Positions 1 to 11,000 of a stretch of DNA of 64,000 bases are shown here, piece after piece. This DNA comes from Zygnema cylindricum. Its lineage: Eukaryota > Streptophyta > Zygnematophyceae > Zygnematales > Zygnemataceae. The first letter of the stretch is position 1; each line of letters begins with the position of its first letter. The DNA lies in assembly GCA_037447655.1 (NCBI GenBank), contig JBBHKE010000943.1, forward strand, positions 201,550-265,549. Direction: 5' to 3'. Below the pieces are notes generated by a model that was not told the origin of the DNA, searched no databases, and saw only the letters and a program-made list of their open reading frames with translations. Made by a program: the position numbers and the translations under genes.

Positions 1-95
1 GCATAGCTGAAAGAGGAGGAGGTGTAGGAGGACGATATCTGGAGCCACGAAGCAGTGAACAACAATCCGACAGGAAAACTTTTGGAGGCAAAAAA

Positions 96-3000
96 ATGGA
101 CCTGCTTGACATGCATGCGGATGCCTTAACCCATATAGCTTCGTTTTTGGACCATCGAGATGTCATAAACCTTAGTTCGACCTGTTCTTTACTTCTAAAT
201 GTGGTGGATTCTAGCGATGTGTGGATGAAGCTCTGTAGAAAATGGAGCTGCAATGTGTCACTCCAGGATTGGGCGGCAAAAGTTAATTCTCCGAAAGCAC
301 TTTTTCGGTTACTGAACAGTTTTGATTCGGTGATTGGAGCATGGAGTGCCCAGGAATTGGCTCCAAGGGGAGGGCTTTTGTATGTTACTTGGGTAAGCGA
401 CAATAATTTAGTGTTGTACAGTTGTTTGATTGGCCTGTGTTGGATAGGATACGTCAGCAAGTTGTTGGAGGGTCTTTCCTGGAAGGTTTCTGAGTTCTGA
501 CAACTCTGAATGTTGTAGATTAGTAGTAAGTTCTGCTCATTGAAGAAAATCTCCTTCATTTGAAACAAATGTTGATTTTTTGGGACATGCTTTTTGTGTG
601 TTTGACCTGGAGCTTGTCTGTTTTTTTGAAGTCAGGTTTCTTTTTGGTTGTTAATTTATCAATACCAAATTCTTACCTTCTGTATGATTATTTTTTGGTT
701 GTTGTTTTTGCTTATTGCAGGGGAATCTTTCTGTTGTGGCCTTCAGGATTATGCCAGAATGGATGGGTAAGAAATTTCAACATAATTATATTTTGATTGA
801 TAAGTTTAATAGTTGAAGCTTTTTGGTTAGGTTTATGATCTCTGTTTGTTTCAACTTTTTGTGTGAGTTGACATGAGAGCGGTTTAAATGCGAATGGCTT
901 CATCATTTTGGCTGCAATAATGATATTTTGTGAGGCTCTGATTTTTTTCCTTCAATTTGTTGTTTTCCTTTTTCTTTATCAGTTTTTTTAAGAGATTATG
1001 TTAGTTTGCTTTCTATGTCATGGAACCAAATGCTTCTAGTTTTTTGTTACAATGGTTTGAAATAACGTTTTACTGACGTCCATTTGACTCTGGATTGGAA
1101 CTATTTGCTGGACACCCCCACTGACAAACCAAAGTTTTTTTTGTTTTTTGATGTGTGGCAATGGATGGTTACAGCTCAAGGATTAGTGTGTATGAGACTT
1201 TTTGAAGTCGTGGGAGAGTGCGACGGTTCGTCGCGAGTGGCCTTGTTGACAGGAAGGGGAGGTCAACAGGAATTGCCTCTCCCGGGAGCAATTGTCTGGG
1301 AGTCAGATTGCCACTCTGATTTCCATTTGGAGACACACACAGGCCCGGAATCAGCTCACATGCCAGCCACTGAGGCGCAAGAACAGGTAGGAGTTTTTTG
1401 CTTTAATTAGGTTTTATGTTTTTCTAGGCTGGATGAGAAGCTAATAGTGTTGAAGCTTTCTGAGCCGTTTCGAGGAAATTTGGCGGGTATTTGATTTGGT
1501 TATCGCTTAAGGGTAGTGGCAGTTTTACTTGGTTGAGAGTTATTTGCAGTTAATCTTTAAATTAGTCACGGTGCTTAACAAGGTTTTTTAATCTGTCTGG
1601 TTTCCCTTTGCATATAGTCGGGTTATTCTCAGTGGGTCAGCAATCCTGTGATTCTTATAGTTAGGTGCAGTTACTGTTTCATACTTACGACAGGAAAATG
1701 TGAATTGTTTCACATTTTTTTGGCCATATCCTTGTATGTTTTTTAAGATGCTGTCTTTAACTGGTCTGTCCATCTAGATACTCGAACATCTATCGATAAC
1801 CTCTGTGTCCACTTCAATCCCTTCATGCACCTTCTCACCATTTGTTGATGTCCTTAAATCTCCACTTTCTGTTCTTTTTGTTCACCCTTCAATCCATTCA
1901 TTCACCCTCAATCCACTCTTCTTCCGGTCATTCTTCTTTCAGTCTCCCTTTTATTTCTCCCACCCCCTGTTATTCCCTTCATCCACTTTTCAATTTTTTC
2001 ATTGCCCTTACAGTTCCTTCAATCTACTTTCCATTGTTACCATCCGTCCTTCATCCACTCTTCTTCCATTACTTGTCCCTTCATTCTCTTTTCAGTCTCC
2101 CTTTTGTTCTGTCCACTCCCCTTCAATCCCTTCATCCATTAATTGATCCATTTTCGTCCTGTGTTCAGGCCGAGGTCAGAGCAACGGCTCTGGAGGAAGT
2201 TGCTGCGGCAGTGGAAGTTCAGGAGCATCAGAGACAGGGCCGTCTGCGAGAGCAGCTCTACCAGCAGCAGTTAATGCGAACCATGTGGCTTGCCGAGGAT
2301 GCGCCACACGTCGCTCTTCCAGCGCCAGAACCAGCAGTGCCAGCTGTCGCAGCTAATGTTGCCAATGGGAATGGTCATGGAAACGGGGAAATGAGAGCTG
2401 GAAACAGAAATGGAATTGGAAACGGACATCGGTTTGGGAACAGGTTTGGCAATGGGATTGAGAATGGAGTTGGGAACAGAGTGCAAAACGGATTGGTGAA
2501 TCAGGGAAATGGGCCTGAAATTGGGAACGGTATTGGAAACGGAAATGGAAATGGAAATGAACATGGTCATGGAAATCAAGAGTTGCGACACAGAGCTGTG
2601 CAGTACCTCCTCAGATTGGCAACCGGAGGCCCTAATAGGAGAGTGCCTTCTGAGGAGAGTTTGCAAGATCCTATTGGAGGAGGTGCTTTAGGAATTTCAG
2701 GTGAAGGTGAAGACAAGCCTCGGAGGCTTATGAAGAGAGTGGCGGTTCCGAAGTCCAAGTATTCAAGATTGAGAGTGGATGTACCTTGCAAGGGAAAGGA
2801 ACTTGCAGGCTTATGGAGTGGAGTCTATGGCCCTCATGGTTTGGAGATTTTAAATATCCATTATACGGACGAGGGGAAGATTGTGGCCACCAAAGTACTC
2901 GGTATGACTTTTATTTGCCATTTGGTGGAGGAGCTTTTCTGAAGCTTTGTTATCTATTCTTGTACGGATCATTTTGAAGTTTTGATAGCCATGGAAAATG

Positions 3001-3897
3001 TTTTGAGCTGAATGTCTTTTCAAGAAGCTTATTTGTGTTTTTCTTTATGGTTGTCAGGGAGAAATGTAATCAGATAATTGTTTAAGTAATGTGGTTCTAC
3101 ATCCTTTTGAAGCTTAAGTTGCTCTCATATTTTTGCCCTGTGTGTCATATTAGAGACCGTGGGTACTATTGTTAGTTAGAAGATTGATGCTGATCTCTTT
3201 TTGTTAATGCTTTTATTTTTCATATACTTTGTTCAGGCGACCCTAATGTTCCCTGTGGAAAAGTGACTTTCACGGCTTCTTTGGAGTCTGAAAATTTGGA
3301 GCCTCCTCCGGATCATCAGCAACTTGCGGCTATGAGTGCCGGTCATGCTGAAGAGGGGGAATGGGAAATTCCAAGCTTTGTAACAACGTAAGTTCTTAAC
3401 TCGTTCAAATGTGTACATTTTTTGTTCTTCAGTCAGGGAATGGAAAACTCCAATGTTTGTGTCATCGCATGTTTTTAGCTTGTTTACCAGTTTTTACTTT
3501 TTCTTTTGCTTTCATTCTCTATGGCTGATGTCTCGTCATGAGACTTTTACTCTTCCCTGTCCCGTGGTTGGTCCATCGGTGTTTGTTTCATCCATTATTT
3601 ATTGCTGTCTTTTTTTTTTTTTGGCTAATATGAGCTGGTTTTAGCGTGTGCAGATACCAAGGTGAAGGGCGAGTGGCCGGTTATAATTACAGACGTCCTT
3701 CTTGGTCAGTGGGCAGCTATTGGTGGAGAAAAGTGGTCGGTTTTCTTTTCTTTGGAAAGAAGTCAATTTCATTATTCGCTTCCGTCGATTGTCTCTCTCT
3801 GATCTCGTTCAGCTCCAGCAGAATGCCAAGGGACAGGAGAACAGAAGTCAAGGATGGGCCGAGACTTGAAGAGGATCCCACGAGCGAGGTAGTGTGA
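96..3897 (+). CDS. F-box protein, FBXO31-like, six exons (last exon apparently frameshifted)
   Basis: Exons by GT-AG and phase: 96-392, 721-766, 1175-1386, 2169-2901, 3237-3387, 3654-end. Residues about 8-45 form an F-box (DALTHIASFLDHRDVINLSS), which in this family recruits SKP1 for SCF ubiquitin ligases. The C-terminal half carries the FBXO31-type substrate domain: PRGGLLYVTW, then GLWSGVYGPHGLEI (about residue 400), KVLGDPNVPCGKVTF across the exon 4/5 join, and GRVAGYNYRRPSW in exon 6. After that the expected continuation (GQLLV, FSFLWKEVNF) lies one frame over, so a base seems to be missing near 3705-3711. Read as is, the frame stops at 3897; in the shifted frame it stops at 3869. Exon 4 also encodes a 75-residue Asn/Gly repeat. 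The ATG at 96 opens the F-box directly. Family assignment is confident; the substrate is unknown. Confidence 0.82.
2350..2580 (+). repeat. Asn/Gly-rich coding repeat inside F-box exon 4
   Basis: The stretch repeats GGNAAYGG-type units (Gly-Asn with interspersed Ile, His, Arg, Glu), coding for about residues 248-323 of the F-box protein. It reads in frame without stops and separates an Ala/Glu/Gln-rich helix (residues 186-225) from the substrate domain. It looks like a low-complexity linker grown by repeat slippage. Confidence 0.8.
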
Positions 3898-5095
3898 GAG
3901 AGCGGGAGAGAGAGGGAGAGGGAGAGACAGCGAGCGTGAGCTGAATAGACAGATTTGACGCAGAGCATGTTAGCCTTCTCTTCGGATCAAGCCGGACGCT
4001 TGATAAGTAGCAGTAAAGGTAGTATTGAATAGGCCGAAAATAGTGAGAATGACCGATTGAGGAAACTGGGAAGGCAGTTGAGTACTATGGTTTATCAATA
4101 TGGTTCATGCTTAAAACTTGTTCATTTGTAAAGAACCATTTCGAGCAAGGATTTGCTCTTATTGTAGCTTTCTTTTAGAGTTTCAGTTCAACTTTGTTAA
4201 ATCTAAGGTACAACTGATGGTCAAATTGCATCTTCCTAAACATCAGTTTCAGAAACTTCATCTTTACTTTGAAAAATGTTGAAACTGATTGGATGGTAGA
4301 ACGGTCAGTAGTTCCAAACGTTTCTTTTGTGGTTGCAACGAGTGAGACAGAACTAGGATGTGCGCTTGGGATGTTTATATAGGTCTATGTGTAAAAGGTA
4401 GAAGGTAGGCATTAAACATAACTTTTTCTTTTTCCAGTTGAAGAATTGTCTTTTAAGCTCTTCAGATGTTTGTGGTTTTAAGCCTTTCGTCTTGTGTCGT
4501 CAGAGTTGTGTTGTGTAAGTTTTTTAATTTTTTGGAGTCATTTTGAGAGCTAGATATCTAAAACAATAGTTCTTACATGAAAGTTTTGTTATGATTTTCT
4601 TGGGTTTAATAGTAATGATTCAGTTTGACATTCTGGACTCTGATGCTGAACAACTGTGTATTGTGGATGGACCGTAGTGCTGGTTAGATTTTGACTGTTC
4701 AAACAATATACTCTCTAGACATCCTTGAATAGTGATGACGACTTCTGTCAAAGTTGTTAAACTGTGTACTTATCATGGTGTTAGTGTGTGGTGCATAAAC
4801 GCTCTAACAACATGAAATAGTATAAGGAAGATGCCAGAGAAGAACGATTAGCAATGGAAATACGTCGAGCAAACATCATCACGTTTGGGAGGTATCACTC
4901 TCGACGGTCAACTGACAGAGAAGTTATCGAATAAACTCAGACGATATAGATTGAACACATAATCAACAATATGTCGAATTTGGCATGAAACAGTTGTTGG
5001 ATTTCAATAGGATTACAGGGCGTGAATTGAGCATTGTTACAGCCTGTATATCTTGGTGTATACAATGTGGATAAGCTGTGAAAGTCTACTGTTAG
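3898..5095. other. 3' flank and intergenic DNA, no gene seen
   Basis: A GA-rich patch (3895-3930) follows the F-box stop. The rest is AT-rich unique-looking sequence with no coding signal on either strand; the 3' UTR of the F-box gene probably lies in its first part. Confidence 0.5.
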
Positions 5096-5100
5096 AATGG

Positions 5101-5480
5101 AAACCTCCCCTCCCCTCCCCTCCCCTCCCCTCTCCTCCCCTCCCCTCCCCTCTCCTCCCCTCCCCTCCCTCCTCTCCCTCCCTCCCTCCCTCCCTCCCTC
5201 CCTCCCTCCCTCCCCCCCTCCCTCTCCCCCTCCCTCCCTCCCTCCCTCCCTCCCTCCCTCCCTCCCTCCCCCCCTCCCTCCCTCCCTCCCTCCCTCCCTC
5301 CCTCCCTCCCTCCCTCCCTCCCCCCCTCCCCCCCTCCCCCCCTTCCTCCCCTCCTCCCTCCCCCTCCCTCCCTCCCCCTCCCTCCCTCCCTCCCTCCCTC
5401 CCTCCCTCCCCCTCCCTCCCTCTCCCTCCCTCCCTCCCTCCCTCCCTCCCTCCCTCCCTCCCTCCCTCCCTCCCTCCCTC
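5101..5480. repeat. Pyrimidine tandem repeat, CCCCT units then CCCT units
   Basis: About 380 bp consists only of C and T on the + strand. It starts as pentamers (CCCCT/CTCCT, 5105-5165) and changes to tetramers (CCCT, 5170-5480) with occasional extra C. All six frames are open across it (Pro/Ser/Leu or Gly/Arg/Glu repeats), but this is only a consequence of composition. Purine/pyrimidine mirror symmetry makes triplex formation possible. Confidence 0.95.
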
Positions 5481-5664
5481 CACATTTGCAATCTTGGTGC
5501 ATTGGTATTTTAGAATTTGAATTTTGATTATGTTGTGTTGCTCATATGTACCAACCACCCAGCATCGGACATTACATTGGGAACAACTTGAGTTTTCATT
5601 AAGGACACCGGCATATGGAACAACTTGTCATATTTGCCGGATTTTCACCTATAGGCAAACCTAT

Positions 5665-6429
5665 GGGTGCTTTTTCAAAATGCCGAAGACCCTTCTGCAC
5701 ACATTCGTCTGCTACTATGGAAATAACTGAATGATCGTTTAGGTTCATGTAGATTTTTGCCTGGATATGGAGTAATTAACTGCTTGCTTAAGGGGTACCC
5801 TGCATTGCCTATAAGGAAGGGTGGTACTTCACTGGAATTAACACTAACGGTGGGGCCTTTGATTCCTTCGCCAACATTATTGCATGTCCCACACTAGAAT
5901 TCTGAAACACCCTGGAATCATGAATGCTGCCAGTCCACCCAATGCATGCGTCTAAAATGCGGGTATTGGGTGCAACTACAACCTGCAAAATTGTGCTATA
6001 ATTGTGTTCTCTATCGAACCAATCGGCTGGTTTCACGCCATCCCCTAATTTGATGGGTTTGTGAGTGGCATCAATGGCACCGCAGCAATTTGGAAACTGA
6101 AACTTGTAATCTTTAAATGCATATACAAGTTCGTCAAACTTTGGTCCTTTAGGCCATCTTATCAAACGGGGGGTAAGTATCTCCCAAACAGCCTTACAAA
6201 AAATGACTTGCTTCCTTATAACTGTGACCTTGCTTACTTTAAAAAGTTCCCCCACAGACGCAGGAGTGTTCACCGTGGCAAGACGGTATAGCACTATCTC
6301 TATTTGACGTTGCACTATAATTTTTCGGTTTGGGACATTCATAAAAGGTCGTGCTGGGTTGGTTTCCATGCGAAACCCTTTTTCGTCTACCAAATAACTA
6401 ACAAGATGACGCAGGAGACGAAACAACAT
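5665..6429 (-). pseudogene. PIF/Harbinger transposase (DDE_Tnp_4), decayed
   Basis: The minus strand encodes a Harbinger nuclease core: CCGAIDATHKPI (first catalytic Asp), NYSTILQVVV, then GWTGSIHDSRVFQNS (second Asp). The open frame stops at 5809. In another frame the protein resumes as FLIGNAGYPLSKQLITPYP (about 5760-5820), and after a further shift as FGILKKHP (about 5680) next to the expected third acidic residue (AEG). At least two frameshifts therefore separate catalytic blocks. Weak transposase-like sequence (DMWRFYIRP) lies upstream to about 6520. Host ALP1-type domesticated transposases are related, but the breaks argue for a dead transposon. No terminal repeats were identified. Confidence 0.8.
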
Positions 6430-8090
6430 TTGTGCCTGTTGTCATCGCACTCTCTTAAAAGGTTCTGCGAGAAATGAAGACTTCTAGGGCGGATGTAAAA
6501 CCTCCACATGTCCTTCGTCGTCTGATCATCGTCCTTCCGAATACATCTGCAAACTCCAGAAACCTGACCTGTGGGAGCTACAGTTGATGTTTCTCTGTGC
6601 GATATACATCATGAAGTTTAGGAAAATCAATTCTTCATCATTATATTCACTTTTGCTCAACGCTAACAAGATGAATAGGATTAAAATTAGCTCCATTATG
6701 GATAAGTTTTGAAAACCTTCCCCAGGTAACAATTTGACAATCCCTAAAAAATCGTCAGAATTCTGTTTTTTTTTTAATCCTTCTACCTGATGGAAAGATG
6801 TTTGAACACTTAACTGGAGTGAAATAATAATCTCACAGAGTGTTGCTACGTATGAATGTTTGACTTCGTTTTGGAATAGAACATTAATATAATAGCCGTT
6901 AAGAAAGTTAAAGCCAGTGGAAACCTAATGTTCGTTTCGAAATCACAAACCCTAAAGGTTGGTGGAAGATAAAGACGCGTGAAAGAAGTATGGAAGTTGT
7001 GTCGTACGATCGCCTAGTACGCAAGTACATGGTAAGCGAAGTTCATTTTTTAACAAAAGTTGGTCGGTGTGAAAGATACTTGACGATTTTCAGTATCAAA
7101 TCTATAGTTACGTGGCACCACTCGTTTGCTAACACGTAGATAACAGACTCTGCGCAATGGAACTTCATTCAAATTGTAGCATTCTGAAATGTTGGCCGTA
7201 CAATTACAGTGTCGTAATGGAACTTCACCCTAACCTGTTTAAGAATCGATTTATGACGATTTTAACCAAATCAAATCTCTGGACGTATCACTTGGTACAT
7301 CACCCACATACATGTAACACTTGAACAGGCTATGGGGATCCAATAATATACCATACTCGTGACATAATGTGACATTGCGGTAAATGCCATTCAATTTAGT
7401 TTAGTGTGAATTCCTATAAACTTTAGGAACAAAGAAGTATAAAGACTACCTTCAACAGATGGGTCAATAAAATGAGTTATCTTGCCGAGGTAACATCAAC
7501 AAAAAAAGTATGACACGGCCACATTGCCTAGCATTTCATCAATATCAATAACACCTCGAAGATACAAAATACACCCACAGATGAGTCATTACTAAAGGTC
7601 ATCTGATGATATACGATACACGACACTTTTTGGTTCCACACCTTTTCGATAATTGTACAGGCTAACTAACAAGTTTCTTTTCCAACAAGTAACAAATGAA
7701 CCTGAATATCGGATTATTCACATAAAAGACAAAACTACAGACACATGAACATAAAAAGGTTGAGAACCAGATGAAAAGACACCATTCCATTGCTCTACCT
7801 TTGGTTCCAAATATCTGTACAAAACCATTTCAAAAAACACACATACAAATACAACAGATACAACAGTTGATCCTTGATATCTGCAAATCGTTTGTTTCAA
7901 CGTTCGCTTGTTTTTTGTCAAAAAACCAAACTATCATTCTGCTTACGAGTCTTTTACCATTATGTCTATAAACACATGTCGTAACTACATACACTCCTAT
8001 GCATACAAAAATCAGACATCAGTTAATGTGCACAACTTTTCCAACTTCCCATACACAGTGCTGTCCCTGAAAGATTCAACTAACCCAAAT
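6430..8090. other. Intergenic, no gene recognised
   Basis: This is AT-rich sequence between the Harbinger remnant and the 3' end of the Argonaute gene. No exon-like conserved blocks, terminal repeats or RNA genes were recognised. The Argonaute 3' UTR and polyadenylation site must lie just below 8091. Confidence 0.4.
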
Positions 8091-11000
8091 TTACAACCAG
8101 AACATGCCGTCGTTCAGGACATCCATCACACTTGGCAACTGAGGAACTTGTGAGGGACCAAATCGTACCGAGGGTCCGGAAATCTGACTGGATGCAGTAG
8201 ACGGTGGTCCTCGCGACCCGGCTTCTGAGCCTCCTATATTGCTTGAGCTGTCCAAATAACACCGAGCTCTTGCGGCCGCCAGATCGGCATAGTAAGCCGG
8301 AGGAACCAATGAGACAGATCGAGTACATCTCGCATAAGTGTAAGACATGGAGTTCGTCAAAAGTTGAAGTCGATCGGACGAAAATCCGTTCTCGTCGTGG
8401 ATCACGTGGTAGTGTGTGGGACGAGACGTGCCCTGCAATAGAAAGAAGCAAATAGGAGGTTATGAATGTACTAAAAAGGAATGAAAACAATATTGAATTT
8501 CATATCACAAAGCGGTGAGGCTTCCACAAAGACGGGTTTATGGATTTTTGACGTTTGCACAACCTACAGATGATTACTGATAAGCGAGGTTTAAATGACA
8601 AGATTAAAACAAGAATTGACATATTACTCAAACATGTCACTACAATAGTCCAATAAAATTAGAGAATTGCAATCCTCAAACACTTCGGGATTTCAGCAAC
8701 CACATTGTCCGACAACCAAACGCCTAAATAGAGATAACTTGAGTTCTCTCTACCATACATAGTACAGAGTACTACTACTAAAACCTCGGGTTTCCACTGA
8801 AAGAATTTTGATTAATGCCTACACCATTTGCTGAAATCATCACATGTTTAAAATAGAAACATATCCTTATTGTAGGTCCCTTACCTGAAGCCCAGCATGA
8901 CTGAAGAGATAGAAGTCAAATTCTCGTGGATGACAGATTGCTGTATCCACAACTGTCCCTGGAGGGCAATTTCCTGACCTGTCCCCATCTTGTGGATTTT
9001 CACAAAATATTCGAGTGTGGTGTCTCTTCTGGACCACAATGATTGTAAACTTGGGGTTGTACTCGCTGTCGAGGGCTTTACAGGCTATCTTCATTGCTCG
9101 TAACTCCGCGAAAAGGACCTGGAGGACATCCCAGACAAACATTCAGTGACTTCACGTTAAAGTGAGAACAACTATTGAGTGACTTTGTCTCTAATTTAAA
9201 GTAAAAACAAAAATGAACGAAAGCATATCCACTTTGAAGACTTTCCCATGAGCACAACTTCTTGCATAAATTATCCAACATCCCCTGTGAATCTGGGACA
9301 ACTAACAAAGTTTATTTTCTGCGTAGGAATTGATAAGTGGGCAAGAAAGAGATCCCTTCACAATCTACGTCGATACTTGTTACGTCTTCCCCTAAAGAAT
9401 GAAAACTTAAAAAAAAAGAAGGAAGTAATGGCTAAAAAAAGTTACAACTGCCACAAGAAAATCGCATCACATCTATAAAACAATGAAGTTATCACATGGA
9501 CTGGCATTGCATATTCGACCTTTACCGAACAAAAACACAACTTGAATAACAAGACGGGAACACAAATGTAAAACGAAGAGCAAGTGTTCGACAAACCTGG
9601 TAGAACTGGCCTTCACTGACACCATCACGAAAGTAGACGATTCTTGACGGTTTGCGTCTCCTGACATTGTAAAAATTCAAAAGCAGACTCCTGAACATTC
9701 CATCTCCGGCTGGATCGCCTTGTTCACGGTGCAAGCCTTGGATTATCTCTTGTCGGTGAGCTTGAGTACTGAGCCTACAGCGGTACTGATTGTTCCTCGG
9801 AAAATCCTGTCGGGGTGATTGAATGATGGAAAAAAAGATATTATTAGGATAAAAAAAGCCTGCCCTGTTATGTCCCTGATAAGTACAAATAGGTACAAGC
9901 AAGGACTCACGCAGAAATCAATATCCAGTCCAATTCAACATCAATTCCACTTCAGTATCAAAAAAATCAACATTGAAATTCATATTCAGAGCGGGCGATA
10001 GTCGAAACCTCACCAAAGTGGCGACAACAGCGGCAATGGATGGTGATGTGTCGTCCCCAGGAGACGGATGAGACACGTCAGCCCCAAAAATGATCGTGGG
10101 ATCTTGATCCGCCAAAGCTGGGAGATTGGACAAAATACTGTCCGCAATCTTAACATTTGTACCTCCAGCTTTCACATTGATTTTCATGGCCACATTAGCG
10201 AGATACTGAGACTGTTTCCTGTCACCCAAAAAAAAATTCCCATCGTAAAGTTTGATGGTTAGTAACCACAACAAAGCGGATAAAAACCACGAAAAAATAA
10301 AATAAAGGGGATACAACATTCTTCCTTCAAACAACCGGCCCCTGTAAGCTTTCCGATGTCACACTGAAAAAGGAAAAATAACTCGATGGGCTTGAGATGT
10401 GGTATTGGGAGGGAGAGGGGTGGGGGAATGGGAGCAGGAGCTGGAGGAGGAGGGGAGGGGAAGAGCAAAAAAAAGTCGACCCATTTCGAACACCAACAAA
10501 AAAAAAAATCCTCACATGTAAGTGAGAAAAGTGATGAGTTCTTACTTTGGCACATGATTGGAAAGAACGCACTGTGTGGGCACATTCAGAACTGTGTCAC
10601 AAAGGCGTTTTATATCGAAATATTCCGGAACTTTTCCAGGAAGAACAATGACCAGAAGACGGAGCACTGATTGGTTCCGAATTGCACTACGAGCCGCAGC
10701 AACGACACGTCGCAATTCATCTTCAACACGCCTCAGATCACCACTGGTCGGAGGAATCACCGGGTTTCTTGCCATCTGAGAACAAGGTGCAGTAAATTGG
10801 CGAGAGAGAGAGAGAGAAATCAACAGGCAGGAGGTTCAAAAAGGTAACGTCTATTTTAGTTTCTATTTCCAGTAAATGAAAAAAGACCTGCCGACCATGA
10901 AGCAATGACTTAGAAACATGAAACTAATTCAATGAGTGCAGAAAAATCCACATTTTCTAGGTATGGCCATAGTCAAAAATCAAACACAAAACCTACAGAT

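Noticed and set aside
1842-2168. F-box exon 4 starting upstream in the Phe/Ser/Pro-rich frame
   Set aside because: That part is TTCATCC-rich intron; the CAG at 2166-2168 fits phase 0 with the previous exon.
5037-5558. Long open frames rich in Pro/Ser/Leu or Gly/Arg/Glu over the pyrimidine tract
   Set aside because: They are open on both strands only because CCCT repeats contain no stop codons; no start context, splice signals or homology.
10330-10362. Extra Argonaute exon reading CDIGKLTG
   Set aside because: It has AG/GT-like borders, but the flanking exons join in frame without it and homologues have no residues at that point.
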